Shown: positions 15,804 to 24,596, numbered from the stretch's first letter. The stretch is 64,000 bases of DNA from Desulfobacteraceae bacterium (GCA_016743945.1 JADGFI010000024.1:1-64000); one strand, 5' to 3'. The notes: generated by a model not told the origin, from the letters alone. Numbers and translations are program-made.

Positions 15804-17760
15804 CTTTCAAAATCCCCCTCTCTTCCAAGTTTTTTGCCACATGGGCCAGATCTAATTTTTCCAATGTTTCTCGGGTGGGTACGCCTTCATGATTCCATCC
15901 CTTAAAGGTGTAATAGTGGGTTAACAAATTATCTTCCAAATCGGGAAATCTATGTTTCCAATGATCCTGGGGCGGCTTTTCATCGGGCCTGCTCATCCCC
16001 CTTATATTGTTAAAGGCACGGTGAAGATTCCGGCTTCTGCTGACAATTTTTTTTAAGGCATCTTTGTCCACCTCCATACCGGTGGCGGCCGAGACCAATT
16101 GGGGATAATTGTGTATGTGATAGGGAGGCTTGAGGCAAAAGGATCCCATGCCGCAGCATATCCCCAGGGCATCATCAATATTGTGCAGCATCTCCATCCA
16201 GTCCACAATTTCCGAGGCGATCTGGGGAGTAGGGTAATGGGGGTTCGATTTTTCCCCCCGGGGTTCCCAGTCGATAAAATATTGTTTAAAATTATCATTG
16301 GGCAACTGGGGCCAGTCCGCTACAAAGCTTTCTCTCATTTCTTTTGTGGGAAAGGCTGCCTGGGGCCAATTGCCTTCAATCTGGGTGATACTGATTTTTT
16401 CGTTGGTGGCATACATCAGGTAATAAAGGGGATCCAGCATTCCCAACTTGATGTTCATCTGTTCATGTTTTTTGGTGGTATTATGGTCAAAGGCTTCGGC
16501 TCCCTTGCCGATCCTGCGGGCTGCCCAATAGGTGCCGTCGGCCAGGATATCTCCGATTCCTTCCCTTCTGGCAACCCTGTCAAGCAACCAGAAAAATCGC
16601 CCTTCATTGTCGCTGGGGCAACCTTCAAAATCGGTATCGGTCAAGATACCGGCGTCATAAAGTTCAACACCAAAGGCCAGAATCTGGGGGGTGGAAAATG
16701 AGTCCAGCCCGTACTCAAAAGCGCGCTTGCAGATTCTCCAGGTAAAATCCAGATCATCCACATAGGCGGCCATTGCATAGGTCAGTTTGGAAAAACATTT
16801 TATCATATAATTGGGGACATCTTCGTGGGAGATCAATGCCCCGCATTGCTGGGGGCAATTAAAGCAGCTGATGAACCGCTTGATGGCATCGGTTTGACTC
16901 TTTCGCCAGCTCTCCTCTATCTTTGGGGTCCAGAAATCTCTCCTGCGGGTCCGGGCATTGCCCCAGGCAAAACTTTCCGTATGCCATTTTTCATCGACAT
17001 GTTTCATCATCTGGGGAGATCCGATCCCGGACAGGATGGGCATTACCTCTGGAATGGGATTTGAATTGCGAAAACTGATATATTCGGAAATTCCCTTCAT
17101 TACCTCCATGAACTGAGCGCCCTGGGCAAGATGGATGGCCTTTGTCCCCCGAACAGCCACCGCCTTTATCCCTTTATCTCCCAAAACAGCGCCGCCGCCC
17201 CCCCGGCTGGAACTGGATCTGGACTGCTCAATGGATGCGGTGAAGCATCTGTTTTCACCGGCAAGCCCTATGGCAAGCACCTGGACATTGGGATCCCCAA
17301 GCTCTTCTCTTATCAGTTCCTGGGTTTCAATGGCGCCTTTTCCCTTTAAATGGGCGGCAGAGCGTATTTCCACCTTGTCATTGTGAATCCATATGTAAAT
17401 CAATTCCGGAGACTTGCCGCGAACAACGACTTTGTCATACCCGGCATACTTTAATTCCGCCGACCAGAATCCCCCCATCATCGGATATGCCAGCAAATCG
17501 GTCTGGGGGGAAATAAAGCTGACAAGGGTGCGGTTGGCGCTGAAAGCGGGCGTGCCGCAGAGGAGTCCTGTGCTGAATATCAACAGATTCTCCGGGTCAA
17601 ACGCTTTGGTTTCAGGGGGAACCCTGTCATAATGTATCTTAACGCTGGTACCCAAGCCTCCCAGATAAAGCTTCATCAGTTCCGGATCGGTTTCCACCCG
17701 TTCGATGTTGCCCCTGGTTAAATCAATTTCCAGATTATATCCTGTTTCAGCGTATCTCAT
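15790..17760 (-). CDS. BamB-like aldehyde:ferredoxin oxidoreductase family enzyme
   Basis: The 656-aa protein belongs to the AOR family, tungsten (or molybdenum) bis-pterin enzymes. The N-terminus MRYAETGYNLEIDLTRGNIE, the SRSSSSRGGGGAVLGDKG pterin loop and the cluster motif CFNCPQQCGALIS with a later Cys (MIKCFSKL) are all present. Length and the details MMGGFWSAELKYAGYD and EKWHTESFAWGNARTRRRDFW fit the BamB branch (active subunit of ATP-independent benzoyl-CoA reductase) better than classical AOR. No bamDEFGHI genes are seen nearby, so the substrate is uncertain: benzoyl-CoA-type aromatic reduction or aldehyde/acid interconversion. First gene of the operon, with a dyad-marked promoter upstream. 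Confidence 0.85.
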   Translation of the reverse strand: MRYAETGYNLEIDLTRGNIERVETDPELMKLYLGGLGTSVKIHYDRVPPETKAFDPENLLIFSTGLLCGTPAFSANRTLVSFISPQTDLLAYPMMGGFWSAELKYAGYDKVVVRGKSPELIYIWIHNDKVEIRSAAHLKGKGAIETQELIREELGDPNVQVLAIGLAGENRCFTASIEQSRSSSSRGGGGAVLGDKGIKAVAVRGTKAIHLAQGAQFMEVMKGISEYISFRNSNPIPEVMPILSGIGSPQMMKHVDEKWHTESFAWGNARTRRRDFWTPKIEESWRKSQTDAIKRFISCFNCPQQCGALISHEDVPNYMIKCFSKLTYAMAAYVDDLDFTWRICKRAFEYGLDSFSTPQILAFGVELYDAGILTDTDFEGCPSDNEGRFFWLLDRVARREGIGDILADGTYWAARRIGKGAEAFDHNTTKKHEQMNIKLGMLDPLYYLMYATNEKISITQIEGNWPQAAFPTKEMRESFVADWPQLPNDNFKQYFIDWEPRGEKSNPHYPTPQIASEIVDWMEMLHNIDDALGICCGMGSFCLKPPYHIHNYPQLVSAATGMEVDKDALKKIVSRSRNLHRAFNNIRGMSRPDEKPPQDHWKHRFPDLEDNLLTHYYTFKGWNHEGVPTRETLEKLDLAHVAKNLEERGILKDGQD

Positions 17761-18162
17761 TATTCGCCACCTCCCTTAAGGTTCAGATTGTCCATCTGAC
17801 GATTCATGCAGACCGAATATGTTATGTCAAAAATGGCACAACTATAATGTAGCTATTAAATAACTACAACGTAATAATATGTCAAGGACAATATATCCCC
17901 ACTAAAAAATTTATTAATCACCAATGCAGCGAAGCAACACTGCAACCTATCGGTCTTGATTTTCCGACCCTTTGTTTCCAATCAAAGAGTTAAATTCCCC
18001 GGGGTTTTTAAGATACCGATACAATCCACTGAAATTTAAGCAAAAAAAATACATGCCATTTATTTTACTGATTTGGCATGGGCTTTGCTTTTAAATCTTT
18101 GATTGGATAAAAATCCTTGGAAGACGCAAAACAAGCAAAATCTATCGGTGAAAGGAAAGGCC
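17761..18162. promoter_or_regulatory. Divergent control region with operator-like dyad before the BamB-like operon
   Basis: This ~400-nt interval separates the BamB-like operon (minus) from the zinc-ribbon gene (plus). At 17848-17868 is a 21-bp near-perfect dyad, TGTAG ... CTACA with TATT/AATA inside. On the minus strand a possible sigma-70 promoter overlaps it: TTGTAG, 16 nt, TTATAG. An operator overlapping the promoter implies regulation of the operon, with an unknown factor. Elsewhere there is a CCCCGGGG palindrome near 17998, and nothing else convincing. Confidence 0.5.
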
Positions 18163-18420
18163 ATGCCTATTTTTGAATACCATTGTAAAGACTGCAACAA
18201 GATCAATGAAATCATCATATTTGGGGATAACGACACCCCTGTCTGTGATTTTTGCAACAGCCGGAACCTGGAAAAATTAGTATCGGCCCACGCATCTGCC
18301 TCGGGACCCGTAAAAAACAGCATGCCGGGATTGGGTGATACGGCCTGCTGCGGCTCATCCCCGGGCCAGGCATCCAATTGTGCCGGTCCGGGAAGTTGCT
18401 GCGGAAGGAAGATGGACTGA
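18163..18420 (+). CDS. FmdB-family zinc ribbon protein
   Basis: The 85-aa protein begins MPIFEYHCKDCNKINE, the standard FmdB/putative regulatory protein opening, followed by CDFCNSRNLEKLVS, giving the two CxxC pairs of a zinc ribbon. The C-terminus has an added Cys/Gly-rich tail (CCGSSPGQAS, GSCCGRK) that may bind another metal. The ATG at 18163 follows AAAGGAAAGG. The stop overlaps the ATG of the NifU-like gene (ATGA). Such zinc ribbons often accompany formamidase, molybdenum or Fe-S genes; the actual role is unclear. Confidence 0.8.
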   Translation: MPIFEYHCKDCNKINEIIIFGDNDTPVCDFCNSRNLEKLVSAHASASGPVKNSMPGLGDTACCGSSPGQASNCAGPGSCCGRKMD

Positions 18421-18854
18421 TGAATCAACTGGACCAGTTTCTCGATAATTTACAAGAGCAAATATTTGATGAAGCCCGGGAGGCCATGGGAGAAAAGGGA
18501 TTTGACCGCTGGCGCAACCCCAGGTTTGCCGGAAAAATGGAAAATCCCGATGCCCATGGGCGTGTTGTCGGCACCTGCGGTGATACCATGGAAATTTTTT
18601 TCAAATTTGAAAATGACCAGGTCAAACAAGGCAGCTATACCACCGACGGATGTGGGTCGAGCAGTGTCAGCGGGTCCTTTGCTGTTGAACTTTCCCTGGG
18701 CAAATCCCCGGATGAACTGGCAGATATCACAGGCGCTGATGTTCTAAGCTTAATTGGCCGGCTGCCTGAAGCGGATCAGCATTGCGCATCTCTGGCAGCC
18801 CTGACCATTCAGGATGCCGTTACCGATTATATGAATAAGAGCAAAACCAAGTGA
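18420..18854 (+). CDS. NifU/IscU-like Fe-S cluster scaffold
   Basis: The 144-aa protein has the IscU-like fold with its three ligand cysteines: GTCGDTMEIFF, TTDGCGSSSVSGS and ADQHCASLAALTIQDAV. The N-terminal RNPRFAGKMENPDAHG (N-P-x-x-x-G-x-x) region also fits. It should assemble and transfer Fe-S clusters. The chosen ATG overlaps the preceding TGA by one base, and the genes are probably coupled; an upstream in-frame ATG at 18378 lies inside the zinc-ribbon gene and is less likely. No IscS is nearby, which is usual for the many stand-alone NifU-like proteins of anaerobes. Confidence 0.88.
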   Translation: MNQLDQFLDNLQEQIFDEAREAMGEKGFDRWRNPRFAGKMENPDAHGRVVGTCGDTMEIFFKFENDQVKQGSYTTDGCGSSSVSGSFAVELSLGKSPDELADITGADVLSLIGRLPEADQHCASLAALTIQDAVTDYMNKSKTK

Positions 18855-18914
18855 TGATGCCCTTAATTCACCCTTTAAAACTTAAATTTTAATCAGACAA
18901 GGAAGATAAACACC

Positions 18915-19790
18915 ATGCGTGTTGCAGAGCTGTACAAGAAGAAACGTCCCGTTATTTCAATGGAGTTCTTCCCCTTTCGGGATGACAAAACCGCTGAAAG
19001 TTTCAATAAAACCATTGATACTCTGGCCCCATTGAATCCGGATTATATGTCTGTTACCTTTGGTGCAGGCGGATCCACCCGGGACGGCTCCGCCCAGACA
19101 ATCGACACCATAATGAAAGAAAAAATGCTGCCCTGTGTTGCCTATATTGCAGGATATGGGCTCAGCCCGGATGAAATCTGCAAGGTATTGGACCAATATC
19201 AGGCCCGGGGCGTTGAAACGATTTTCATACTCCGGGGTGATAAACCCAAAGAGACCGGTTTTGTTCCCCATCCAAAAAGCTTCGCCCATGCCTCGGACCT
19301 GATTTCATTCATACAAGATCACTATGATTTTAACCTGGGCTGTGCCGGATACCCGGAAGGCCATGTGGAAGCCCAAAGCCTTGAACGAGATATTGAATAT
19401 CTCAAACTCAAGGTCGACAATGGCGCCCAGTATGTGGTTGCCCAGTATTTTTATGACAATGCTTACTTTTTTAACTATGAAAGGCAATGCCGAAAAGCGG
19501 GTATTGATGTGCCGATCATCCCCGGTATCATGCCGGTCTATACCCTGAAAATGACCCGGGCCCTGTCAAAAATATGCGGCACTAAAATTCCCGATGTGCT
19601 GGCGCAAAAAATGGACACCATTGATGGGGAAGACAAAGCTGCGGTGTTAGACCTGGGAATTAATTTTGCCCTGGACCAGTGCCGGGAACTTTTGGAAAAA
19701 GGAATATCCGGACTTCATTTCTACACCATGAATCGAAGCCACTCCACCCAAAAGATTATTCGCCAGTTGAAACTGGAGTACCTCCTATAA
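18915..19790 (+). CDS. metF: Methylenetetrahydrofolate reductase
   Basis: The 291-aa protein matches MetF along its length (family 280-300 aa). Landmarks are the opening PVISMEFFPFRDDKT, YMSVTFGAGGSTRDG, ILRGDKPKE, GCAGYPEGH and QYFYDNAYFFNYERQC, with IPGIMPVYT near residue 205. It is a TIM-barrel flavoprotein that reduces methylene-THF to methyl-THF, supplying methionine synthesis and, in CO-oxidising or acetate-using sulfate reducers, the Wood-Ljungdahl pathway. It lies 60 nt after the NifU-like gene and is followed by a strong terminator. No MetV zinc-finger partner is encoded next to it. Confidence 0.95.
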   Translation: MRVAELYKKKRPVISMEFFPFRDDKTAESFNKTIDTLAPLNPDYMSVTFGAGGSTRDGSAQTIDTIMKEKMLPCVAYIAGYGLSPDEICKVLDQYQARGVETIFILRGDKPKETGFVPHPKSFAHASDLISFIQDHYDFNLGCAGYPEGHVEAQSLERDIEYLKLKVDNGAQYVVAQYFYDNAYFFNYERQCRKAGIDVPIIPGIMPVYTLKMTRALSKICGTKIPDVLAQKMDTIDGEDKAAVLDLGINFALDQCRELLEKGISGLHFYTMNRSHSTQKIIRQLKLEYLL

Positions 19791-19817
19791 CTATTATTGG
19801 CCAATCAGACAACCGAA

Positions 19818-19852
19818 ACAAAAGTCCGCGTAAACAGAAAGCGGACTTTTGT
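19818..19852. terminator. Bidirectional intrinsic terminator
   Basis: Perfect 12-bp stem ACAAAAGTCCGC / GCGGACTTTTGT with an 11-nt loop, lying between the convergent metF and phosphoribosyltransferase-like genes. It has A-runs on the left and T-runs on the right, so it should work for both. Confidence 0.85.
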
Positions 19853-19872
19853 TAACCCTTCCCAAAAAATAT

Positions 19873-20853
19873 TTATAACAGCGCTTTTATCCAGACAAGT
19901 TGGTCATCGCAAACCCTTCCTAAGGCCACAGACCCAAAGGGCGCCGGATCAAGCCCGGGATATCTTTCCTTGAGCAGTGCCGCATAGGTGACGCCCTGGG
20001 TGGCAAGTATTTTAACCTTTGACCAATAGTCATACAGGTCTTGTATATATTCCGGTGGCCAGAATGCCCTTGAACCGGCATCATAAATGGCACACCGCTG
20101 AATGGGATAACAGGGGTCTTCGTATTGGGAAGCGATAAACTCCGGTGCCATTACCGCATTAAGACGCAGCAGATCTGTTCCGGTTATCTTGATTGAAATT
20201 TTTGTTTCAAGCTGGGGAACCGTAAAACACCCTTCCAGATAAACCAAGGTTGTCCGTTCATAACCGGGAAAACGTTCCCGACACATGGCATCCATCTTTC
20301 CAAGGATTTCACCGGCCCGGGGCCCCCCAAACGTAAAGAAAACAACAGACCTCAAACGGGTTCCCTGTTTTTCGGCTTCGGCCACCAAGGCCTTCATGGC
20401 ATGTTCAAGGCTTGTACCCGTTGCCACCACATCCCCGATGACAATACTGGCTGTTTTGGGCATATAGACCTTGGAATACTCTGTTTCGACAATGTGCCAT
20501 TGTTCCGGAGAATCATCCTGCCGCGCTCTCTGGGCCGAAATAAAAGAGCACCCGTGCCGATTCCAGCCAAAGGCATTGCCAAGGGCTTCCCTGAGACCAA
20601 AGTTCAGCCCCCCCCTCAAGATATCAAAAACAATGGTTTGTGTTTCTTCAAGGCAGGTTAATTTGTTGGCGGCAAGCTTAGCAAGAATCTTTGTACAGGC
20701 TTTTTGGAGGCGATGGGTATACTCAAGCCCCATTACCCTGGGGTTGTTTGAAATGGCTCTTGTCTCAGGGGTGGTGGCAATAATTTCTTCTATATTTTTG
20801 TTGGCCGTCATGCGATACAGGCCGCAATCGGGTGAAACATCTATTTTTTCCAC
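19873..20853 (-). CDS. Phosphoribosyltransferase-like protein of unknown substrate
   Basis: The 326-aa protein contains one clear motif, IVIGDVVATGTS (residues 137-148), which matches the PRPP-binding loop of type I phosphoribosyltransferases. Around it are predicted alpha/beta segments (QTIVFDILRGGLNFGL; RSVVFFTFGGPRAG). The C-terminal third (PCYPIQRCAIYDAGSRAFWPPEYI) is not recognised. The gene starts with GTG and its start overlaps the stop codon of a short reading frame directly upstream (TAGTG), a sign of translational coupling. Base salvage or a regulatory PRTase fold are both possible; I cannot assign a reaction. Confidence 0.7.
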   Translation of the reverse strand: MEKIDVSPDCGLYRMTANKNIEEIIATTPETRAISNNPRVMGLEYTHRLQKACTKILAKLAANKLTCLEETQTIVFDILRGGLNFGLREALGNAFGWNRHGCSFISAQRARQDDSPEQWHIVETEYSKVYMPKTASIVIGDVVATGTSLEHAMKALVAEAEKQGTRLRSVVFFTFGGPRAGEILGKMDAMCRERFPGYERTTLVYLEGCFTVPQLETKISIKITGTDLLRLNAVMAPEFIASQYEDPCYPIQRCAIYDAGSRAFWPPEYIQDLYDYWSKVKILATQGVTYAALLKERYPGLDPAPFGSVALGRVCDDQLVWIKALL

Positions 20854-21005
20854 TATACGAAAGTCTCCCTTGGGTTGATTATCATCCGGCCTGTGACGGC
20901 CTTGGGCCCGGCGCAGAGCATCTCAACTCCCTGTGGTTCCAAAATAAATTCCTTGCAAAACGGAACAATCTGCCACGGACTGGGTTCTTTTAATTCGGGT
21001 AATCA
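20853..21005 (-). CDS. Possible small coupled protein, perhaps frameshifted at its 5' end
   Basis: An open frame of ~50 codons ends with TAG overlapping the GTG start of the phosphoribosyltransferase-like gene. Its peptide reads SPWQIVPFCKEFILEPQG and VEMLCAGPKAVTGRMIINPR, which looks like real coding sequence rather than noise. It has no ATG before residue ~30; an internal ATG (20922) preceded by GGGAG would give only 23 residues. The neighbouring frame just upstream (SLDIDDYP) could be the missing N-terminus if one base is lost near 20997. It follows the amidohydrolase stop (21038) by ~30 nt. Confidence 0.35.
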
Positions 21006-21037
21006 TCAATGTCAAGGGAAACCAGAAATGTCAGGTT

Positions 21038-21925
21038 TCAAAGCGTCAGATCAAAAAAGGTTTCAGCACTTTTGTATAACACCTGTTCAAGATCCTCCCG
21101 GGACAAGGATGAGTTCCTGAGCCACAAAAGTTCCCGGTCCCAGGCATAGGGAATATTGGGAAAATCCGACCCGTACATGATTCGGTCCATGCGATAGGTT
21201 TCAAGTCCCACCCGATTTCCTTGGGGAAAATAATCCGTCAACACCATGGCCGTATCCAGCCAGAGATTGTCGTATTTTTCAATTAAAGCCCTATAGGGAT
21301 CAATCTCGTCAAACCCCAGATGGGGGACACAGATTTTAAGGGTGGGATAGGCTTTTAAAACTTTCTCAAGTTTGTCTGCCCGGCAAATCTCATAGGGGTC
21401 GCAAAGATAGTGATCGCTTTTGGGTTCCCGGCCCACGTGCAGGATCATGGGTTTGTTTTCCCGGGCGCAGACCCTGTAAAGGGGTGTCATCTCCGGCTGG
21501 TTCATATCAAAACACTGGACATGGGCATGGAGTTTAACGCCGGCAAGGCCCTCATCAAAGGCCTGTTCCAAAATTGCCACCCCCTCTTTTTCTCCGGGAA
21601 AGACCGTCGCCATGCCCAGGACCCGGCCTTGAAACGCCTGGCAAGTGTCACTCATATACTGATTCAATGACCTGGCAATCCCCGGTTTATGGGCATATTG
21701 CAGGGCCACTACCCGGCTCACCCCATGGTCCAGAAGAAAAGCGATCACATCAGCACTTTTTTCCTGGTAGCGAATCTTCCAGGCATGGGCATCAAACCAA
21801 TTCCTGACAGCAGAAAATATCTTGTCCGGAAAAATATGGACGTGGGCATCAATTACCCGGGGCAGACCCGAGGGCAGATCAGCGCCCTCGGGATCATTTA
21901 AAAAGGGAAGTTCGGATGTTAACAT
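21038..21925 (-). CDS. Amidohydrolase-family (TIM-barrel metal-dependent) hydrolase
   Basis: The 295-aa protein has the Amidohydro_2 pattern: VIDAHVHIFPDK (His28, His30) near the N-terminus, GVKLHAHVQCF and MILHVGREPKS in the middle with further metal-binding His, CVPHLGFDEIDPY, and MYGSDFPNIPYAWDRE, containing the conserved Asp, near the C-terminus. It should be a cytosolic hydrolase or decarboxylase; the substrate is unknown. It is transcribed toward the small frame and the phosphoribosyltransferase-like gene with short gaps, so the three may form one operon, perhaps in nucleobase turnover (inference). Confidence 0.82.
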   Translation of the reverse strand: MLTSELPFLNDPEGADLPSGLPRVIDAHVHIFPDKIFSAVRNWFDAHAWKIRYQEKSADVIAFLLDHGVSRVVALQYAHKPGIARSLNQYMSDTCQAFQGRVLGMATVFPGEKEGVAILEQAFDEGLAGVKLHAHVQCFDMNQPEMTPLYRVCARENKPMILHVGREPKSDHYLCDPYEICRADKLEKVLKAYPTLKICVPHLGFDEIDPYRALIEKYDNLWLDTAMVLTDYFPQGNRVGLETYRMDRIMYGSDFPNIPYAWDRELLWLRNSSLSREDLEQVLYKSAETFFDLTL

Positions 21926-21993
21926 GGGACCTCATTTTTTAAAAAAAATTTAAAATTTTCCACAACATGGACCTGGATCATGTGGACCTGGGA

Positions 21994-22554
21994 CTAGGCA
22001 AAAAATTCAAGGAAAAGTATTCTTGATCCAATAAAAACAAGGATCAACCCACCGACAATCTCCATGCGTTTGCCAAACAAAACGCCCAGCCGTTTTCCAA
22101 TACCGATGGCCAGAAGAGACAGGCACCCGGTAATAATGCCGATTATCACGCTGGGATACCAGATATCGACCTCCATCATGGCAAGGCTTAAGCCAATGGC
22201 CAGGGCATCAATACTGGTGGCAATGCTGAGCATCACCATGGTCATGCCCCGGGAGGGATCATTTTTAAGAGGGTTTTGTGAACTGTCCATGCCGGAAAGA
22301 ATCATGCGCCCCCCCACGAACAAGAGCAGGCCAAAGGCAATCCAATGATCAAAGGCCTTGAGATAGGAGACAAACCCCACCCCCAAAAACCAGCCAACCA
22401 CCGGCATGATAAACTGAAACAACCCGAAATGGAATGCCAACCGGAAAACAGCCCGGCCATCTTTCGCAAAACCGGATGCCGCAGCAGCCAGGGACACAGC
22501 AGCTGCATCCATTGCCAGGCCCACTGCGATCACGACAATATCAAAGGTTCCCAT
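21994..22554 (-). CDS. mntP: Manganese efflux pump MntP
   Basis: The 186-aa protein is a six-helix membrane protein of the MntP (DUF204) family at its usual length. Both half repeats carry the conserved acidic residue: AVGLAMDAAAVSLAAA in helix 1 and ATSIDALAIGLSLAMM in helix 4, with the basic cytosolic loop FLGVGFVSYLKAFDHWIAFG. MntP exports Mn2+. In some bacteria mntP sits under the yybP-ykoY riboswitch; only ~190 nt separate it from the divergent ferritin-like gene, and no such element is recognised. It is ~68 nt downstream of the amidohydrolase start and probably independent. Confidence 0.92.
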   Translation of the reverse strand: MGTFDIVVIAVGLAMDAAAVSLAAAASGFAKDGRAVFRLAFHFGLFQFIMPVVGWFLGVGFVSYLKAFDHWIAFGLLLFVGGRMILSGMDSSQNPLKNDPSRGMTMVMLSIATSIDALAIGLSLAMMEVDIWYPSVIIGIITGCLSLLAIGIGKRLGVLFGKRMEIVGGLILVFIGSRILFLEFFA

Positions 22555-22752
22555 TTTATTTTTTATTCCTTTATTTCAAATTTAGTTCAAATATAGTTAA
22601 AATTTAACGCCACCCTATAAAACTTCCATTTATATTGCAATTGCATAAAGACCAATCGTATTTTTTTTATATTCTATCTAGGTTCGCTTGAAATGCGAAC
22701 AAACATGATGTACTCTTTTTTTATTTACCTTTACCCCCGAGGAGATATGCCC

Positions 22753-23256
22753 ATGGATAAATCAAACACCCTGAACATATTAAAAAGCGCCTTTCTCATG
22801 GAGCGTCAGGGCAAAGCCCTTTACGAAACAGCCAAAGCCCATGCGGAAAACAAAGATGTAAAAGCGTTTTTTCAGAGCCTTGTGGAAGACGAGCAGGAAC
22901 ACATGGATATCCTTGAGAAACAATTCAAAGCCTTCATGAAAAACGGAAAATTCATGGCCGGCGGGTTTGAAAATGACGCCAGTGCGGTAACAGCACCGGA
23001 TATTCTCAGCGATGCCGTAAAAAAAAATATCAATGCTGCTGGTTTTGAATCAACCGCCATTACCGCGGCCATTGGATTTGAAGAAAAGGCGGTTAATTTG
23101 TATGCAAAGCGGGCCCAGGAAACCACAGACCCGGAAGAAAAAAAGCTCTACCAATGGCTGTCGGTCTGGGAAAAAACCCATCTCAAAAAACTTATGGAGA
23201 TCCAGGATTCCCTCATGGCAAGGATCTGGGAAGATAACAGTTTCTGGCCCTTTTAA
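22753..23256 (+). CDS. Ferritin-like/rubrerythrin-type diiron protein
   Basis: The 167-aa protein is all-helical with ExxH-type iron ligands: AFLMERQGKALYE, VEDEQEHMDILEKQ, AAIGFEEKAVNLYAKRAQE and WEKTHLKKLMEI form the paired Glu/ExxH pattern of the ferritin-like four-helix bundle. It lacks the rubredoxin-like Cys motifs of full rubrerythrin, so it is a short stand-alone form, likely in oxidative stress or iron handling. The ATG at 22753 is placed 8 nt after GAGGAG; an ATG two codons upstream is too close. Its stop overlaps the stop of the convergent cytochrome gene by 4 nt. Confidence 0.85.
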   Translation: MDKSNTLNILKSAFLMERQGKALYETAKAHAENKDVKAFFQSLVEDEQEHMDILEKQFKAFMKNGKFMAGGFENDASAVTAPDILSDAVKKNINAAGFESTAITAAIGFEEKAVNLYAKRAQETTDPEEKKLYQWLSVWEKTHLKKLMEIQDSLMARIWEDNSFWPF

Positions 23257-24596
23257 ATTTTTTGGGCAGCCCTTGCCATCTCCACCACGGGCAGAGGCCC
23301 AAGGGGATCACCCGGAATCATATTTAAAATTTTCTGGGGCATTCCCCGGTACAAAAGCCGGGCCGTTATCACAAAATTTTTAGTGGGTACAAAATCAAGG
23401 GAAATGGTTTGGGTCACCTTTTGTTTGGCAGGAATCCTGTTGTCAGAAAGGACTTGTTTTGCCTTTGCCAGATTCACCACGGGATTGCCCTTGCCGTCCC
23501 CGAGGACTGTTCTGAAGATAATGGCACCTTCGGACAATTGATTTTTTTTATCCAAAAAACCGGACTGGAACACAACCTTCTGGTCTGCATCCTGGATACT
23601 GATCTCAAGCCATACCTGTCTTAAATCCCCCACCCCCGTGGGGATTGAATGACCGGCACCGGAATTGGTCACAATCACATCCAATTGTTTCTTGGCCAGT
23701 TTCTCTGTGTTAAGGGAAATCTGTGCTGCATGCTGGAGCCGTGCCTCTGCCAGCGCCTGTTTGTCTTTATCACCGAATTGCCCGGGCACAAAGGTATTGG
23801 CCCCCACAAAATAATGGGTAAAAATATGGGGCCTTTCCACACTGTCCTCGGCGGCTGACCCGGGATTCTTCGGCCGATCCGTGGAACCGGTAGCCGGGAT
23901 TCCGGGGCGTTGGTACATGTGGCAGCCCTGGCAGGTGACTCTTTTTTCAGGATCCGGATCATTGTAGGGGCTGTTTTCCCATTCCGTATAGGTGGTCTCA
24001 AGATCTGTCCCAAATGCCACATGCTTTACATTGTGGCAGGTGCCGCAGATCCCGGAACTTTGGTGAAGCTTGGAATAGGCGGCTTCGTGAAAATCCGGTT
24101 CAGAATCATCAAAGGGGCCGTATTTCACCCCGGGATCATCTTCGCCATTGCCAGGGGAAAGGACCAACCCATTGTTGTACATTCGGGTGGTGTCCACGGC
24201 AGAATGGCAATAATCGCATTGAATACCCTGGGTGGCGATCTGGGGGGTCTTGGACAGGTCATCGGAAAGTTTATCCGGAAATCCCGTGATCACCCCCACC
24301 GGGGTGTGACATTTAACACAGGACTCGGCTTCCTCTATTTCCCCGGCCCGGGTGAGTCCCTGGCGCAAAAATTTGGCCACCCGGTTGTATACCGGGTCCT
24401 TGTGGGACAGGTTATGCATGGAATGGGTCCACTGCTCCTGTATCGCCCAATGGCAGCCGCCACAGGTGTCAGGTGCGATAAACCGGTCCAGATCAAATTT
24501 TTTAGCCGGGGCGGCGGTCACATGGGAGGCCATGAGTAAAATTCCAGCTGCCAAGAAGATCCGTCCCGGGGTGGGAAAATATCGTTTTTTTTCCAA
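23253..24596 (-). CDS. Periplasmic pentaheme cytochrome c
   Basis: The 447-aa protein has five CxxCH heme sites in its first half: DTCGGCHWA, ESCVKCHTP, QCDYCHSA, GICGTCHNV and TCQGCHMY. A signal peptide (RIFLAAGILLMASHVTAAPA) precedes them. The C-terminal ~180 residues hold a beta-rich domain without heme motifs (NSGAGHSIPTGVGDLRQVWLE). This layout resembles the cytochrome c-554/multiheme family often linked to respiratory oxidoreductases. A TTG at 24596 is the likely start, 7 nt after AGGAG; a frame extending to 24647 lacks such a site. The partner enzyme is not in view. Confidence 0.85.
   Translation of the reverse strand: MEKKRYFPTPGRIFLAAGILLMASHVTAAPAKKFDLDRFIAPDTCGGCHWAIQEQWTHSMHNLSHKDPVYNRVAKFLRQGLTRAGEIEEAESCVKCHTPVGVITGFPDKLSDDLSKTPQIATQGIQCDYCHSAVDTTRMYNNGLVLSPGNGEDDPGVKYGPFDDSEPDFHEAAYSKLHQSSGICGTCHNVKHVAFGTDLETTYTEWENSPYNDPDPEKRVTCQGCHMYQRPGIPATGSTDRPKNPGSAAEDSVERPHIFTHYFVGANTFVPGQFGDKDKQALAEARLQHAAQISLNTEKLAKKQLDVIVTNSGAGHSIPTGVGDLRQVWLEISIQDADQKVVFQSGFLDKKNQLSEGAIIFRTVLGDGKGNPVVNLAKAKQVLSDNRIPAKQKVTQTISLDFVPTKNFVITARLLYRGMPQKILNMIPGDPLGPLPVVEMARAAQKI

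Noticed and set aside
16099..16701. Plus-strand open frame of ~200 codons inside the BamB-like gene
   Set aside because: Opposite-strand shadow of a well-supported family member; composition is Gly/Phe-rich without homology features.
22555..22746. yybP-ykoY manganese riboswitch before mntP
   Set aside because: The interval is short and shows no conserved riboswitch stem pattern on the mntP strand.
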